Source of the DNA: Hirschia baltica ATCC 49814
GTDB taxonomy: Bacteria > Pseudomonadota > Alphaproteobacteria > Caulobacterales > Hyphomonadaceae
Direction of reading: 5' to 3'
Assembly (NCBI RefSeq): GCF_000023785.1
Contig: NC_012982.1
Span: 558,001 to 622,000, forward strand
Length of the DNA stretch: 64,000 bases
In this document: one piece after another, positions 43,143 through 53,193 of the stretch
Layout: every line of letters begins with the position of its first letter
Numbering within the stretch: the first letter of the stretch is position 1
Translations under genes and position numbers: made by a program
Notes under the pieces: model-generated
The model's database searches: none
Told to the model about the DNA's origin: nothing
The model's input: only the letters and a program-made list of their open reading frames with translations

Positions 43143-44411
43143 CTACTCGGTTTCAAATAGATTATCATACTGACTGGCGACATCGTCCAGATTGATTTCA
43201 TTGAGGAATGTTGAATAGGCCAAATAGGATACAAGGTGGCGCATATCGCTGATCCATGGCGGCACAAATTCGGGTTCGCTCAATAGGTTTTGATCACGCA
43301 ATAATTTGATGGCTTCAAGGTCTATTAGATCAAATTTGCCGACGAAAAGCCGGCGCATATCTGCGATATCACCAGATTTTACAGCTGTACGAAGGTAATT
43401 GTGAACATCCAACAAGCCGCCTAAATAGATTGCATCTTTCGTGAAGGGGGCACCGCCTTCAAGAAGGCCGCCACGCACGATACGGCGCGCATTTTCAAAT
43501 GCCTCAAAGTCTGATTGATGAGGCATTTTTTCTTTGAAAAAATTGAAAATCTGGATAAAATCCGCACCGTTTTCGGCCATATCAATTGCAATAACGCGGT
43601 TTGCGAGGCGGCGCATGCGAGGCGGATCAAGCGCGCCGGAAATAAATTCAGCAAACACAGCAAGACCTTCTTGTGTTCTTGCATTACCCGGATGGCTTTC
43701 TCCAAGAATTGGAAAGTTCGTTTGCGATAAACCATTAAAATTGGTGGCTATGTGCACCAGCGCTTCATGTTGAATGAGTTGGATGACATCCAGATCCGAA
43801 AAGTGTGCATTTTCGCGTATTTTAATATAATCGCGTCCAGCAGCTGCTTTGGCGGATACATCAGGTGTGACGATGATTTTGGGCGCGCGATCACCAAAAT
43901 AAAGAGGAAGTTCCGCGTCCATGCGTTCTTTGAGCGTCTGAGCATTTAGCGTTTCAGCTGGCTCAAAATAACTCGATGTCAGGTCAAATTCGGAAAAGAC
44001 TTCATCCAGTCGCTGCGCAAATTGTAGAATAGCTTTCTTTTTGTCACCAATGGGAGATTTTGGTCCACCATATAATGCGCGAGAATGCGTGTAGAAGTCT
44101 TTTGTGCCCACGCTCGCCATCATGGAGGCTGTTTGGCCAAAGACTTCGCACAGGCGCAGGAGCCAGTCATGCACGGGGCTGGAACCTTCAATCAGTGAAC
44201 GCGCTTGCTCGACTAATTCGAAGGAGGGGGCCGGATCGATTTTTTTATAAACAGGTTTGGGCAGGGCTTTACATTTATCGGCAAAAAACTGCTTGGAAAC
44301 AGATGCATCCCAGCTAATTGAGCTTAGGACCGGCAATCTATCTTCAGCCTGTAATAACAGGCTAGAGGCTTTTTTTAGTTTCTTAAGTTCACCTGTCGAA
44401 AATTCGGTCAT
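43143..44411 (-). CDS. QEGLA-motif metallopeptidase-like protein (DUF1704, MATCAP-related)
   Basis: Predicted 422 aa. The family is annotated in bacteria as flavohemoglobin expression-modulating QEGLA motif protein. The HExxxH motif is H215-E-A-L-V-H220, and QEGLA follows at 247-251 with E248 as likely third zinc ligand. The same HExxxH plus Glu arrangement occurs in eukaryotic MATCAP tubulin carboxypeptidases. The protein lacks a signal peptide, so it acts in the cytoplasm. It starts 2 nt after the ABC-F stop, so the two are almost certainly co-transcribed. The bacterial substrate is unknown. Confidence 0.85.
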   Translation of the reverse strand: MTEFSTGELKKLKKASSLLLQAEDRLPVLSSISWDASVSKQFFADKCKALPKPVYKKIDPAPSFELVEQARSLIEGSSPVHDWLLRLCEVFGQTASMMASVGTKDFYTHSRALYGGPKSPIGDKKKAILQFAQRLDEVFSEFDLTSSYFEPAETLNAQTLKERMDAELPLYFGDRAPKIIVTPDVSAKAAAGRDYIKIRENAHFSDLDVIQLIQHEALVHIATNFNGLSQTNFPILGESHPGNARTQEGLAVFAEFISGALDPPRMRRLANRVIAIDMAENGADFIQIFNFFKEKMPHQSDFEAFENARRIVRGGLLEGGAPFTKDAIYLGGLLDVHNYLRTAVKSGDIADMRRLFVGKFDLIDLEAIKLLRDQNLLSEPEFVPPWISDMRHLVSYLAYSTFLNEINLDDVASQYDNLFETE

Positions 44412-44413
44412 GT

Positions 44414-46408
44414 CTAACTCGCTTCAGCGACGGCGGCTTCATATGCATCGAGTGCTTCTAGCCAGTCCATTTCAGATTGTTCGGCTTTGTTTTCTTGCGC
44501 AGCGCGCTCTTTCATTAGCTCAACCATGCGGTCTGAGCTTGGTGGTGGGCCAGCTAGCTCCGTATCAATCTCGGCTATCTTTTTGTTCGCTGTCTCCAAC
44601 GCTTTTTCCGCTTGCTCAGCTTGGCGTTTGAGGGGCGCAGCTTTTTTTCGCGCTTCGGAGGCGCGGCGTTTTTGTTCGTCGCGTTCTGCTTTGGAAAGCA
44701 CAGGTTTAGAAGGCGTTTTAACATCGGACGTTTTTGTTGGTTCTGGGACTGCTGAGGCGTCAGTCCCTGTTTGCTTTTTTGATTTTTTGGACTTCTTATC
44801 ACCCTTGTCAGCATTGTGTGCAGCAGGTGCTCGGTCTGCTTGCATAACAAGTTTTCGATAGTCATTTATGTCGCCATCATATGGCTTTGCAGAGCCATCT
44901 TTGACCAGCCATAAACTATCGGCTGTGGCTTCTGCGAGGTAGACATCGTGGGTGATGAGGAGCACGGCTCCAGGATAGTCGTTTAATCCGTAAATCAGCG
45001 CTTCGCGGCTGTCGATATCAAGGTGGGATGTCGGCTCATCTAGTATCAGGATGTGCGGTGCTTCCATCGCTGTCAGGCCAAGCAGGAGGCGCACTTTTTC
45101 ACCCCCTGAAAGTTTTTCGACTTTGGTTTCAACTTTTTCATGTGGGAAGCCCATAGCGGCAGCAACAGCGCGTTGGCGAGGGACTGGCGTACCCGTAGGC
45201 AGGGCTAAGCGGACATGCTCTAATACTGTTTCGCCGGGATGTAGTTCATCCATCTGGTCCTGCGAGAAATACCCGATTGTAATGGCTTTTGCGCCAATGA
45301 CTTCACCTGCCATTAAAGGCAGAAGTTTGGCGATGGATTTTACGAGCGTTGTTTTACCTTGACCATTGGTGCCGACAATCGCGATGCGGTCGTCTGGATC
45401 CATACGCAATGTGACATCAGATAAAATTTTCGCATCCATTCCATAGCCAAGATCTGCATCGCGCAGCTCAAGAAGCGGCGGCGATAATTCATCCTTTGGG
45501 CCGGGGAAATTAAACGGTGCACAGCGTTCTTCTATTGGGATAGTCACATCTTGCATTTTCTCTAGCATTTTGACGCGAGATTGTGCTTGGCGTGCTTTGG
45601 AGGCTTTGGCTTTGAAGCGATCTACGAATGATTGTAGGTGTGCTTTATTCTTATCTTGTTTGGCTTTTTGTGCTGTTAATTGTTCAACTTGTTCAGCACG
45701 TTTCTTCATCCATGCATCATATCCTCCCACGCAAAGTGAGAGTTTCTGGTGTTCTAGTGCGATTGTGTGTGAGACACAGCGGTTTAGCAAATCTCTGTCA
45801 TGGCTAACGATTAGCACAGTGTGTTTATATTTGCGGATATAGCCTTCCAGCCATGCTGCACCTTCAAGGTCAAGATAGTTGGTTGGCTCATCTAGGAGCA
45901 ATAAGTCTGGCTCCGAAAATAGTACGCCGGCAATAGCGGCACGCATGCGCCATCCACCGGAGAATTCTCTGGTGGCGCGGGATAGGTCATCATTGGTGAA
46001 ACCTAGTCCCATCAATACCTCAGCAGCACGAGCTTCAGCTGTCCAGGCGTCAATATCTGCCAGACGCATATGGATTTCACCAATACGGTCGGGGTCAGTT
46101 GCTGTTTCTGATTCAATCATGAGTGCGTGACGCTCTTCATCACATTCAAGAACGACTTCAAGAATGGTTTGATCTGTTGCAGCGACTTCCTGCGCCACCC
46201 AGCCCAAGCGTGCACCTTGGTTTAGTTTGATCGGACTATCGGCAGATGGTTTGGCGATCTCTTCACGAATAATGCGTAGCAGGGTGGACTTGCCTGTTCC
46301 ATTGCGACCAACAAGGCCGACTTTCCAGCCGCTAGCAATTTGCGCGTTGGCATTTTCAAACAAGGGGCGGCCCTGAATGGCGAATGTGAGATCAGATATT
46401 TGTAGCAT
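44414..46408 (-). CDS. ABC-F family ATPase (Uup/YheS type)
   Basis: Predicted 664 aa with two ABC cassettes and no membrane part. Walker A motifs: GLVGRNGTGKSTLL (about 34) and AIVGTNGQGKTTLVKS (about 345). Signature motifs: FSGGWRMRAAIAGVLFSEPD and LSGGEKVRLLLGLTAMEAPH. The Walker B segments are LLLLDEPTNYLDL and ILILDEPTSHLDI. The inter-domain linker is Lys/Arg-rich and the C-terminal coiled coil is present (residues about 555-660, with an Ala/Lys/Ser-rich stretch before it). ABC-F factors act on stalled ribosomes. The Met at 46408 is the family start; longer frame sequence exists. Confidence 0.93.
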   Translation of the reverse strand: MLQISDLTFAIQGRPLFENANAQIASGWKVGLVGRNGTGKSTLLRIIREEIAKPSADSPIKLNQGARLGWVAQEVAATDQTILEVVLECDEERHALMIESETATDPDRIGEIHMRLADIDAWTAEARAAEVLMGLGFTNDDLSRATREFSGGWRMRAAIAGVLFSEPDLLLLDEPTNYLDLEGAAWLEGYIRKYKHTVLIVSHDRDLLNRCVSHTIALEHQKLSLCVGGYDAWMKKRAEQVEQLTAQKAKQDKNKAHLQSFVDRFKAKASKARQAQSRVKMLEKMQDVTIPIEERCAPFNFPGPKDELSPPLLELRDADLGYGMDAKILSDVTLRMDPDDRIAIVGTNGQGKTTLVKSIAKLLPLMAGEVIGAKAITIGYFSQDQMDELHPGETVLEHVRLALPTGTPVPRQRAVAAAMGFPHEKVETKVEKLSGGEKVRLLLGLTAMEAPHILILDEPTSHLDIDSREALIYGLNDYPGAVLLITHDVYLAEATADSLWLVKDGSAKPYDGDINDYRKLVMQADRAPAAHNADKGDKKSKKSKKQTGTDASAVPEPTKTSDVKTPSKPVLSKAERDEQKRRASEARKKAAPLKRQAEQAEKALETANKKIAEIDTELAGPPPSSDRMVELMKERAAQENKAEQSEMDWLEALDAYEAAVAEAS

Positions 46409-46550
46409 GGGAAGGGGTGTAGCGCCGCCCACGCAGATAGCAAGACTTTTTGTTAAGTTCCGTAACGGCCACACAATATTGGTAAATTCAAACTGGTCTT
46501 TTGAGTTTAATCTAAGTAGGCTTTTAAAAAATTTACGTTGGGGAAAAAGG

Positions 46551-47081
46551 ATGAGTCAAACGATTGCGATAATGATAGCGACTATTGTTGGACCTGTAGC
46601 GGCAGTGGGCATATCTCTTTGGCATGCGCGCAGTATTAAGCAGCGAGATCAACAACTCATCGTTTTGAGAATGTTGGTTGGAGCTCGATATTTAGCTGGG
46701 GATATAAATCATTCTACAGCTATAAATATGGTGCCTATCGAATTTTCAAAATCACCAAATGTACTAAAAAAACACTCGGCCTATGTTGCCGAGGTTAATA
46801 AAAAGGACGCTGACGGTCAGTTAGAAAATCCAGATGAGGCAGCTAATTGCTATACAGATCTATTACAAAGTATTTTTACTGTGCTGGGGTATGCCTATAG
46901 TCATGATGAGATTCGTAAAAATTCGATTCTGACGACAGGTTTTATTGAGAGGGATAACCTCTATTTAAGTGCTTTAGGTGCAATTGTAAAAATCGAACAG
47001 CATTCTAAGTATGCAACCCGTGCAACGATCCAAATGGCTGATCATGTAACTTCATCGGATAATAAAAAGGATGAGGTTTGA
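46551..47081 (+). CDS. Membrane-anchored DUF6680-like protein
   Basis: Predicted 176 aa. One N-terminal helix (MSQTIAIMIATIVGPVAAVG, about 3-22) is followed by a helical cytoplasmic part: ARSIKQRDQQLIVLRMLVGA, HSTAINMVPIEFSKSPNVLK and a late NSILTTGFIERDNLYLSALG. The R...LR-L-V-x-x-R start and A-x-N-x-x-P-I-E-F block resemble DUF6680, known from small proteins with no assigned role. The ATG at 46551 has GGGGAAAAAGG just upstream; an in-frame extension to 46377 overlaps the ABC-F gene and is not credible. Confidence 0.6.
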   Translation: MSQTIAIMIATIVGPVAAVGISLWHARSIKQRDQQLIVLRMLVGARYLAGDINHSTAINMVPIEFSKSPNVLKKHSAYVAEVNKKDADGQLENPDEAANCYTDLLQSIFTVLGYAYSHDEIRKNSILTTGFIERDNLYLSALGAIVKIEQHSKYATRATIQMADHVTSSDNKKDEV

Positions 47082-47107
47082 AAATGGAGTGTTTCACTTG
47101 TGTCTAG

Positions 47108-49330
47108 CTAGGAAACCAATTGCCAATCATTCATAGATGCATTTGTGTTCTGCTTTAGAAATTCATTGGCCTCATCAGTAGGCAGAGGTTTTGAATAATA
47201 ATATCCTTGAATCAAATGGCATCCTAGGAGCTGAACCAATTCAAGTTGTTTATGTGTTTCTACACCTTCGACGATGCATTTAATTTCCAAATGAGAACAT
47301 AAATCTACGATTGTCCCCATAATATCTCGGGAAATTTTCTTGGCTTCAAGATCGGAAACAAATGCACGGTCAATTTTGAGGCGGTCGATTGGCATTTTTT
47401 GGATATAGCCCAAACTTGAATAGCCTGTTCCAAAATCATCGAGGGCAATTTCAACACCAAGGTCTCTGAACGGACGCAAGACTTCATTTGCACGTTCAAA
47501 ATTCACCATCATTGTGGTTTCTGTAATTTCAAAAACAAGGCGTTTAGGTGAGAAGCCACTTCTCATGATAATCGCCATGAGTTTTAGAGGTGTTTCAGGA
47601 GATGCGAGGTCGGATGCAGACAGGTTGAATGATAGATATGTGTCTGTCGTCCAAGACGAGGCGACTTTGAGGGCCTTTTCCATCAAAATCGTTGTCAATT
47701 TACTGATTATACCTAGATTTTCTGCGGCCGGAATAAATTGAGCAGGAGACACAAAACCCAATTGTGGATTATTCCAACGTGCTAAGGCTTCCATTCCAAC
47801 AGTGCGGCCACTGTGTGTATCTACAATCGGTTGGTAATGAACTTGAAGTTCTTCTTCTAAGTTTGCATCGATTAGACATTGTTCCATTTTTCTTTGGCCC
47901 AGAATGGTGCTTTCATGTTCCTTGGAGAATAGAACTGGGTGTCCTTTCGAGTGAAATTTCGAATGGTAAAGTGCATAATCTGCATATTCAAACAAAGTTT
48001 CAGTTGTTTTGGCGAATTCGGGGAATTGAGCAAAACCAATTGTTCCACCAATGCTAACTGTTCCAAAGTTTAGAGTGAATGGCTGTTTAAGCAGCATACA
48101 GATGCGTTCACCCAGTTTGAACAATTTTTCTTCAGTTTGTGGTGTGTTTAGGATAATTCCAAATTCGTCGCCGCCCAATCTGGCTAGAAATACATCTGCT
48201 TGTAACTGATCGGTCAAACGCGCTGAGGCTGCCTCTAGCAATTGATCACCGGCTGCATGCCCATATATATCATTGATAGATTTGAAGCCGTCCAAATCTA
48301 TCAGGCCAATACTCAAGCTGTCTTCACTTTCTACGTCTGCATTGAGTTTTTGAAAGAAATGGCGTCGATTGGGAAGTGAGGTTAGCGGGTCAACTTTCGC
48401 CAATTTTTCGACCTTAACGGCCAATTTTTTATGCCGCATTATCATGCTTACGAGCAGTATCGTTGCGATAATACAAATTCCACCCAGCAACATCAGTATT
48501 TTGCTAGTTACGTTGCGATGATTGTCATTGCTTTCGGCCGCTGCTTTTGTGCCTTCAGCTGCTTGGCGGATCAATTGTTTCGTGTAGAGCTCAGTAAGAG
48601 CGAATGCATTGTCTGTATTTTTTATAACTGTTTGAACATTTAGTCGATCAACTAACCATTTTTGGAAGTTGTCTTCATAACCATCTAGATGTTGGGTAAG
48701 TTCTGATTTTTGATCCTTTGACCAGTTTCGCTGTGCCAAGATTGAACGCATTTTTTGTATACGATCATAAAATTTTTCGACATAAATATCATCTCCTCTC
48801 AGCATGTAGTCTTTTTCATGCCGGCGTAAGTACATCAGATGGGAGAGGAGCGTGTCATCCTTTAGGGCAATTAATAGATCTTCTGCTTTATGGGCAGAAT
48901 TCCTTAGTTTGCCTTCCAAGCCAGAATCTTGATCTAGCCCTATGGATTCGTGTAGCTTGAATTGTTGCTCAACAGCAGCGTGATAGACGTGCAATTGCTT
49001 TAATAAAGGGGCTGAATTGTGGACGATATTGTCGGCCCATTTGGAGTCAAGTTCCGTATAGATAGCCTGAATAGTTTCATCAAAAACCGATTGCAAATGC
49101 AATTCTCTGGATAAAAGAAACTCTTTTTCGATTTTGTGCAAAACGGTTACTTTTGCTTCTATCGAGAGACTTGATGAAACAAGTGAGTTGTGAAAGCGCT
49201 CACTGCCCAAAGTCCGATTTGTTTGGGTGGAATAATATACATAGCAAATAATACTGAATATCAACATTACAGCTATCGTTGCTGCTATTTGATACTCACT
49301 TTTATTCATCATTTTCATGGAAATATCCAC
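47108..49330 (-). CDS. Membrane GGDEF-EAL cyclic-di-GMP enzyme
   Basis: Predicted 740 aa. TM1 is at about 14-32; an extracytoplasmic four-helix-bundle-like region follows (33-270) with a second TM at about 276-297. The GGDEF domain (about 305-475) has an intact RLGGDEFG site (385-389). The EAL domain (about 485-735) has GMEALARW (about 512-518), NLSASDL, ETTMMVN, DDFGTGYSSL and KIDRAFV, so both activities are possible. Whether it makes or breaks c-di-GMP cannot be told. It is a single gene, transcribed towards the DUF6680-like gene. Confidence 0.93.
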   Translation of the reverse strand: MDISMKMMNKSEYQIAATIAVMLIFSIICYVYYSTQTNRTLGSERFHNSLVSSSLSIEAKVTVLHKIEKEFLLSRELHLQSVFDETIQAIYTELDSKWADNIVHNSAPLLKQLHVYHAAVEQQFKLHESIGLDQDSGLEGKLRNSAHKAEDLLIALKDDTLLSHLMYLRRHEKDYMLRGDDIYVEKFYDRIQKMRSILAQRNWSKDQKSELTQHLDGYEDNFQKWLVDRLNVQTVIKNTDNAFALTELYTKQLIRQAAEGTKAAAESNDNHRNVTSKILMLLGGICIIATILLVSMIMRHKKLAVKVEKLAKVDPLTSLPNRRHFFQKLNADVESEDSLSIGLIDLDGFKSINDIYGHAAGDQLLEAASARLTDQLQADVFLARLGGDEFGIILNTPQTEEKLFKLGERICMLLKQPFTLNFGTVSIGGTIGFAQFPEFAKTTETLFEYADYALYHSKFHSKGHPVLFSKEHESTILGQRKMEQCLIDANLEEELQVHYQPIVDTHSGRTVGMEALARWNNPQLGFVSPAQFIPAAENLGIISKLTTILMEKALKVASSWTTDTYLSFNLSASDLASPETPLKLMAIIMRSGFSPKRLVFEITETTMMVNFERANEVLRPFRDLGVEIALDDFGTGYSSLGYIQKMPIDRLKIDRAFVSDLEAKKISRDIMGTIVDLCSHLEIKCIVEGVETHKQLELVQLLGCHLIQGYYYSKPLPTDEANEFLKQNTNASMNDWQLVS

Positions 49331-49655
49331 TATTCTTGTTTGGGCAATGCTGAACAGATAATGCGTTTTTATTAATATTTCGCTTTTTTGACGCTGTGGA
49401 TTGCAGGTTTATTATATGATTTGAAAAGAATTTTTGGGTTATTGAGCAAATTGTAAATTATTGATTCAGTATCATTTCATTCAAGTAAAAAGAGAGTTAA
49501 TCTCGTGCCGACTTAAATAAGTATTTGTATAAGTATATTGCACAAAATTATTTAGATAGAATCTATATGTCGTATAAAAAAGAGGCGGCTTGTTGTGGAA
49601 TTAGTCATAAATTCGCCTAGCAAGCATCTGACTATTTCTGTGCAGTTTGGATGCG
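49331..49655. other. AT-rich gap; nothing firmly recognisable
   Basis: No reading frame. AGGCG...CGCCT (about 49583 and 49615) can form a weak stem on the side of the flavoprotein gene terminus. Repeated TAAGTAT segments occur near 49520. Confidence 0.35.
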
Positions 49656-50870
49656 CTATTGCTCAAGTATACGTGCCGCAGCACCTAGTCCCGCTATTCT
49701 GCCTGTCGCTAAACAAGCAGTTATGAGATAGCCGCCGGTCGGAGCATCCCAATCAATCATTTCCCCGGCACAATAATTACCGGGGTAATCTTTGAGCATG
49801 AGGTTTTCATCCAGTGCCTCCCAATCTACTCCGCCAGTTGTCGAAATAGCTTCATCCAAATTCGCTGTTCCAGTGATGGTGAGTGGAAGGGATTTGATCC
49901 GCCAAGCTAATTTTTCCATGTCTTGCAAGACGGCTTTGTCTATTTCCTCATATAGGAGCGCGAGTTTGACACCGGATAATTTTACGGTCTTGCGAAGGTA
50001 ATTAGAGAGCGATTGTTTTCCGCGTGGGCGAGAAAGTTTATTTAGGATATCCTGCTCTGACATGTGGGGTAAGAGATCTATAATCAGCTTAGCAGATCCA
50101 TAGGCTTTTATTTGTTCCCGTATTTTGGCCGAGAGCGTGTAGATGGCTCCGCTCTCCACGCCTTTTTCGGTGACGACAAACTCACCTGATATTAGGTCTT
50201 GGCCAAGGCCGACACGAATTGATTTGACCGGTGCACCAGCAAAATCTTGTTTGATTTTATCAGACCAGTTGATGAGAAAGCCGCTATTGGATGGTTCAAA
50301 TGGTATGGTTTCAAGCGATTGTTTGTTGAAAATGTCGGCCCATTTACCATCAGACCCTAAGCGTTTCCAGCTGCCGCCGCCCATGGCGAAGATGGTGGCT
50401 GTTGGGCTGGAAGTGCGTATGCCTTCTGGGGTGTCGAATATTAGTCCACCTAAATCATTCCAGCCTTGCCAGCGGTGTTTTGTGTGCAGGACAGCGCCGC
50501 GTTCGCCCAAACGCATGAGCCATGCGCGTAGCAAAGGAGATGACTTCATCATGACAGGGAAAATGCGTCCCGTGGAGCCTGTGTGTGCTTCTATCCCTAA
50601 ATCAGCCATCCACTTTATAATATCTTGAGAACCAAATTGAGAGACCATTTCAATCAATCGCTGGTTATCTCCATAGCGATTGAGAAAAATATCTGTGGGT
50701 TCTGAATGGGTGATGTTGAGCCCGCTTTTGCCTGCCATAAGGAATTTACGGCCCACACTTGGCATAGCGTCATAGATATCAACGCCAATGCCTTTGTCCG
50801 TCAGTATTTCAGCTGCCATTAAACCGGCTGGGCCAGCACCAATAATTGCAACGCGGTTTGATTCTGACAT
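49656..50870 (-). CDS. TIGR03862-type FAD-dependent oxidoreductase (HI0933/BaiN family)
   Basis: Predicted 404 aa. The Rossmann dinucleotide motif RVAIIGAGPAGLMAAEILTD is at about 7-26. GRKFLMAGKSGLNITHSEPT, FAMGGGSWKRLGSDGKWADI, and a C-terminal GNYCAGEMIDWDAPTGGYLI plus ACLATGRIAGLGAAA are the hallmarks. The reaction of this subgroup is unknown. The ATG at 50870 is clear. It is divergent from the arabinofuranosidase gene. Confidence 0.9.
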   Translation of the reverse strand: MSESNRVAIIGAGPAGLMAAEILTDKGIGVDIYDAMPSVGRKFLMAGKSGLNITHSEPTDIFLNRYGDNQRLIEMVSQFGSQDIIKWMADLGIEAHTGSTGRIFPVMMKSSPLLRAWLMRLGERGAVLHTKHRWQGWNDLGGLIFDTPEGIRTSSPTATIFAMGGGSWKRLGSDGKWADIFNKQSLETIPFEPSNSGFLINWSDKIKQDFAGAPVKSIRVGLGQDLISGEFVVTEKGVESGAIYTLSAKIREQIKAYGSAKLIIDLLPHMSEQDILNKLSRPRGKQSLSNYLRKTVKLSGVKLALLYEEIDKAVLQDMEKLAWRIKSLPLTITGTANLDEAISTTGGVDWEALDENLMLKDYPGNYCAGEMIDWDAPTGGYLITACLATGRIAGLGAAARILEQ

Positions 50871-51067
50871 TCTTATACAGCCCGTTTAAAAAAGAGACTG
50901 CAAGCTGTGCCATTGTGAGAGAAGAAGATCAACACATCATCTGCTTGCCAGTAATGTGAAATAGAAGACTTAAAAGTTGTTGGTTTGATATAATGTTAAC
51001 GATATCATTTTGGATTGGAAGATGTTATTCAAAAGAATAATAAACAAAATGGGAGAGGAAATTGGAC

Positions 51068-52597
51068 ATGAAATCTATGTTGTTTTCAGCAATAATGGCT
51101 GTCTCTTTGCCAGTTGCGGCAGCTCAAACAAAAATTGACATTCACACGGACAAACCAATCGGCACGATTCAGCCTGAAATTTATGGGCAGTTTCTCGAAC
51201 ATGTTGGCACACAGGTTTATGACGGAATATGGGTGGGCCATGAGAGCGATATTCCAAATACGGATGGTATTCGCAATGATGTGTTTGAGGCCTTATCTGT
51301 GTTGGATATTCCCGTTATTCGCTGGCCGGGCGGGTGTTATGCAGACCTTTATCACTGGAAAGACGGAATAGGTGCGCAGAGCGAACGTAAAAAGCGCGTC
51401 AATATGGCTTGGGGCGGGACAGCTGAACCCAATGGTTTTGGGACGCACGAATTTTTTAATTTCGCTGAAAAACTAGGTGCTAAAACATATCTCAATGTAA
51501 ATCTTGCATCGGGTACAGTGAATGAAGCCTCTGACTGGTTGGAATATATAACGTTTGATGGCGAGTCAGATTTAGCTAATCTGCGCCGGACAAATGGACG
51601 GGACAAGCCGTGGACGATTGATTATTTATCAATTGGGAATGAGACTTGGGGGTGTGGTGGTCATATGCGAGCTACTGCATATGCTGATCAATATGCGCAA
51701 TGGGCGACTATCTTGAAAACAGGTGGTGAGCAGCCAACGCGTATTATCTCTGGGTCGCATCAGGATAATATCGACTATTCAGCCGAAATTTTGACGCATC
51801 CGAATATGTCGGATCTCTCAGAAGGAATTTCATTGCATTATTACACCTTACCAACGGATGATTGGGACGATAAGGGCGCAGCATTGGGATTTTCGGAGTT
51901 GGAATGGGCGTCAACCATTAAGAATACTCTGAAAATGGAAGCAGCGGTTTCCGACTTTTTGAAGGTGCTGGATGCTAGTCAAGTCGATGGCGATTTTGGA
52001 TTGTATGTCGATGAGTGGGGCATGTGGGTTAATACTGAAGATGGAGACCCTTCACTTCACCAGCAAAACACCATTCGTGATGGTGTGGTTGCGGCCCTCA
52101 ATCTGAATTTATTCCATGATCATGCAGACCGAATTGCAATGACGAATATTGCTCAGATGGTCAATGTTTTGCAGGCCATGATTTTGACCGACGGTCCTGA
52201 GATGGTGCTGACACCTACATATTATGTTTACAAAATGTATCGTCCTTTTCAGGGAGCGGAATCGTATGCCGTTTCAATGAATAGCCCTATATATGAGAAA
52301 GAAGGCATTGCATTTGACGCGCTTTCTGTATCTGCGGCGCACAATGAAAATGGAGATATAGTTATTGCATTAGTGAATGCAGACCCGAGCACATCGCATG
52401 ATATTGAAATTCCAGTTGTCGGGGATGTGACTATTACAGGGCAACAATTATATGGAGCTGAACTTGATGCGCATAATAGTTTTGAGGAGCCAGACGCTAT
52501 TCAGCCAAAGAGTTTAAAGTTGAAAGCGAAAGGTGGAGATGTGGATTTAACTTTACCAGCACGCTCTGTCACCGTGTTAACATTAGAAAAGCACTAA
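51068..52597 (+). CDS. Exported GH51 alpha-L-arabinofuranosidase
   Basis: Predicted 509 aa with a signal peptide (MKSMLFSAIMAVSLPVAAA, cleaved at about residue 19). The (beta/alpha)8 domain has EIYGQFLEHVGTQVYDGIWV, VIRWPGGCYADLYHWKDGIG, the acid/base Glu192 in SIGNETWGCGG and the nucleophile Glu316 in YVDEWGMW. A C-terminal beta domain follows from about 410. It releases arabinose from plant or algal polysaccharides. A TTG at 51062 is in frame, but the ATG at 51068 fits the SD GAGAGGAAA better. No other sugar genes are near. Confidence 0.93.
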   Translation: MKSMLFSAIMAVSLPVAAAQTKIDIHTDKPIGTIQPEIYGQFLEHVGTQVYDGIWVGHESDIPNTDGIRNDVFEALSVLDIPVIRWPGGCYADLYHWKDGIGAQSERKKRVNMAWGGTAEPNGFGTHEFFNFAEKLGAKTYLNVNLASGTVNEASDWLEYITFDGESDLANLRRTNGRDKPWTIDYLSIGNETWGCGGHMRATAYADQYAQWATILKTGGEQPTRIISGSHQDNIDYSAEILTHPNMSDLSEGISLHYYTLPTDDWDDKGAALGFSELEWASTIKNTLKMEAAVSDFLKVLDASQVDGDFGLYVDEWGMWVNTEDGDPSLHQQNTIRDGVVAALNLNLFHDHADRIAMTNIAQMVNVLQAMILTDGPEMVLTPTYYVYKMYRPFQGAESYAVSMNSPIYEKEGIAFDALSVSAAHNENGDIVIALVNADPSTSHDIEIPVVGDVTITGQQLYGAELDAHNSFEEPDAIQPKSLKLKAKGGDVDLTLPARSVTVLTLEKH

Positions 52598-52620
52598 ACA
52601 GTAAATATATATTTGAACGT

Positions 52621-52647
52621 ACATCCCCATTATTTTAATGGGGATGT
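52621..52647. terminator. Stem-loop terminator between the GH51 and CHMI-like genes
   Basis: ACATCCCCAT pairs perfectly with ATGGGGATGT over a 7-nt loop. The following T run is poor, so it may be a weak terminator or a stability hairpin. Confidence 0.6.
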
Positions 52648-52674
52648 GCATTTATAAATTGAGAGGAATGGAGC

Positions 52675-53010
52675 TTAGAGAAGCTTTATTGCGTAACCTG
52701 GTCCTAGATCATAAACATCGGCGCTGACGGCAACATTGGTTAGTCCCAAATTGCAAAGCTCGGTGACGATGGAATCTGACAAATGTTTCTTTTGTTCATC
52801 AGTGCGCCCCGGCATAAAACGAATGGTGACGTGAATAACGTCTCGATCATCACGTAAAATTTGATGCGCGATTGGAGCGGCGCGTGTCTTAAGTTTTGAG
52901 CTGTCAAAAATCTCTGAATTGATCGCGCCTTGATGAGCCGCTTGTACGATTTTTTCAGCAGAAATTTTTGTTGTTAGTCTGGAAGAGTATTCAACGATAC
53001 AATCTGGCAT
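52675..53010 (-). CDS. CHMI-like tautomerase (5-carboxymethyl-2-hydroxymuconate isomerase family)
   Basis: Predicted 111 aa. The N-terminal Met is followed by the catalytic Pro: MPDCIVEYSSRLTTKIS. IVQAAHQGAINSEIFDSSKL, then TRAAPIAHQILRDDRDVIHV and IRFMPGRTDEQKKHLSDSIV match CHMI (HpaF). No homoprotocatechuate pathway genes are nearby, so the true substrate is open. The start ATG at 53010 has no evident SD. Confidence 0.82.
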   Translation of the reverse strand: MPDCIVEYSSRLTTKISAEKIVQAAHQGAINSEIFDSSKLKTRAAPIAHQILRDDRDVIHVTIRFMPGRTDEQKKHLSDSIVTELCNLGLTNVAVSADVYDLGPGYAIKLL

Positions 53011-53139
53011 TGGGGAGACCTTTTCTTCACATGCTTTGATCTTGTCATACCAAAAGCGATCAAAGGTGCAAGCTATTGGTTTTGTAGGTGGTAAGCCAAA
53101 ATATTATTTTGAAATTGTTCTATTCTATTTGGACATAAA

Positions 53140-53173
53140 AAACGGCGGCCCCAAGCAGAGCCGCCGTTTCTAT
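53140..53173 (-). terminator. Terminator of icd
   Basis: AACGGCGGC (53141-53149) pairs with GCCGCCGTT (53160-53168), loop 10 nt; on the minus strand T6 follows the stem. Confidence 0.9.
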
Positions 53174-53193
53174 ATATTTAAGGATCTAAAAGC

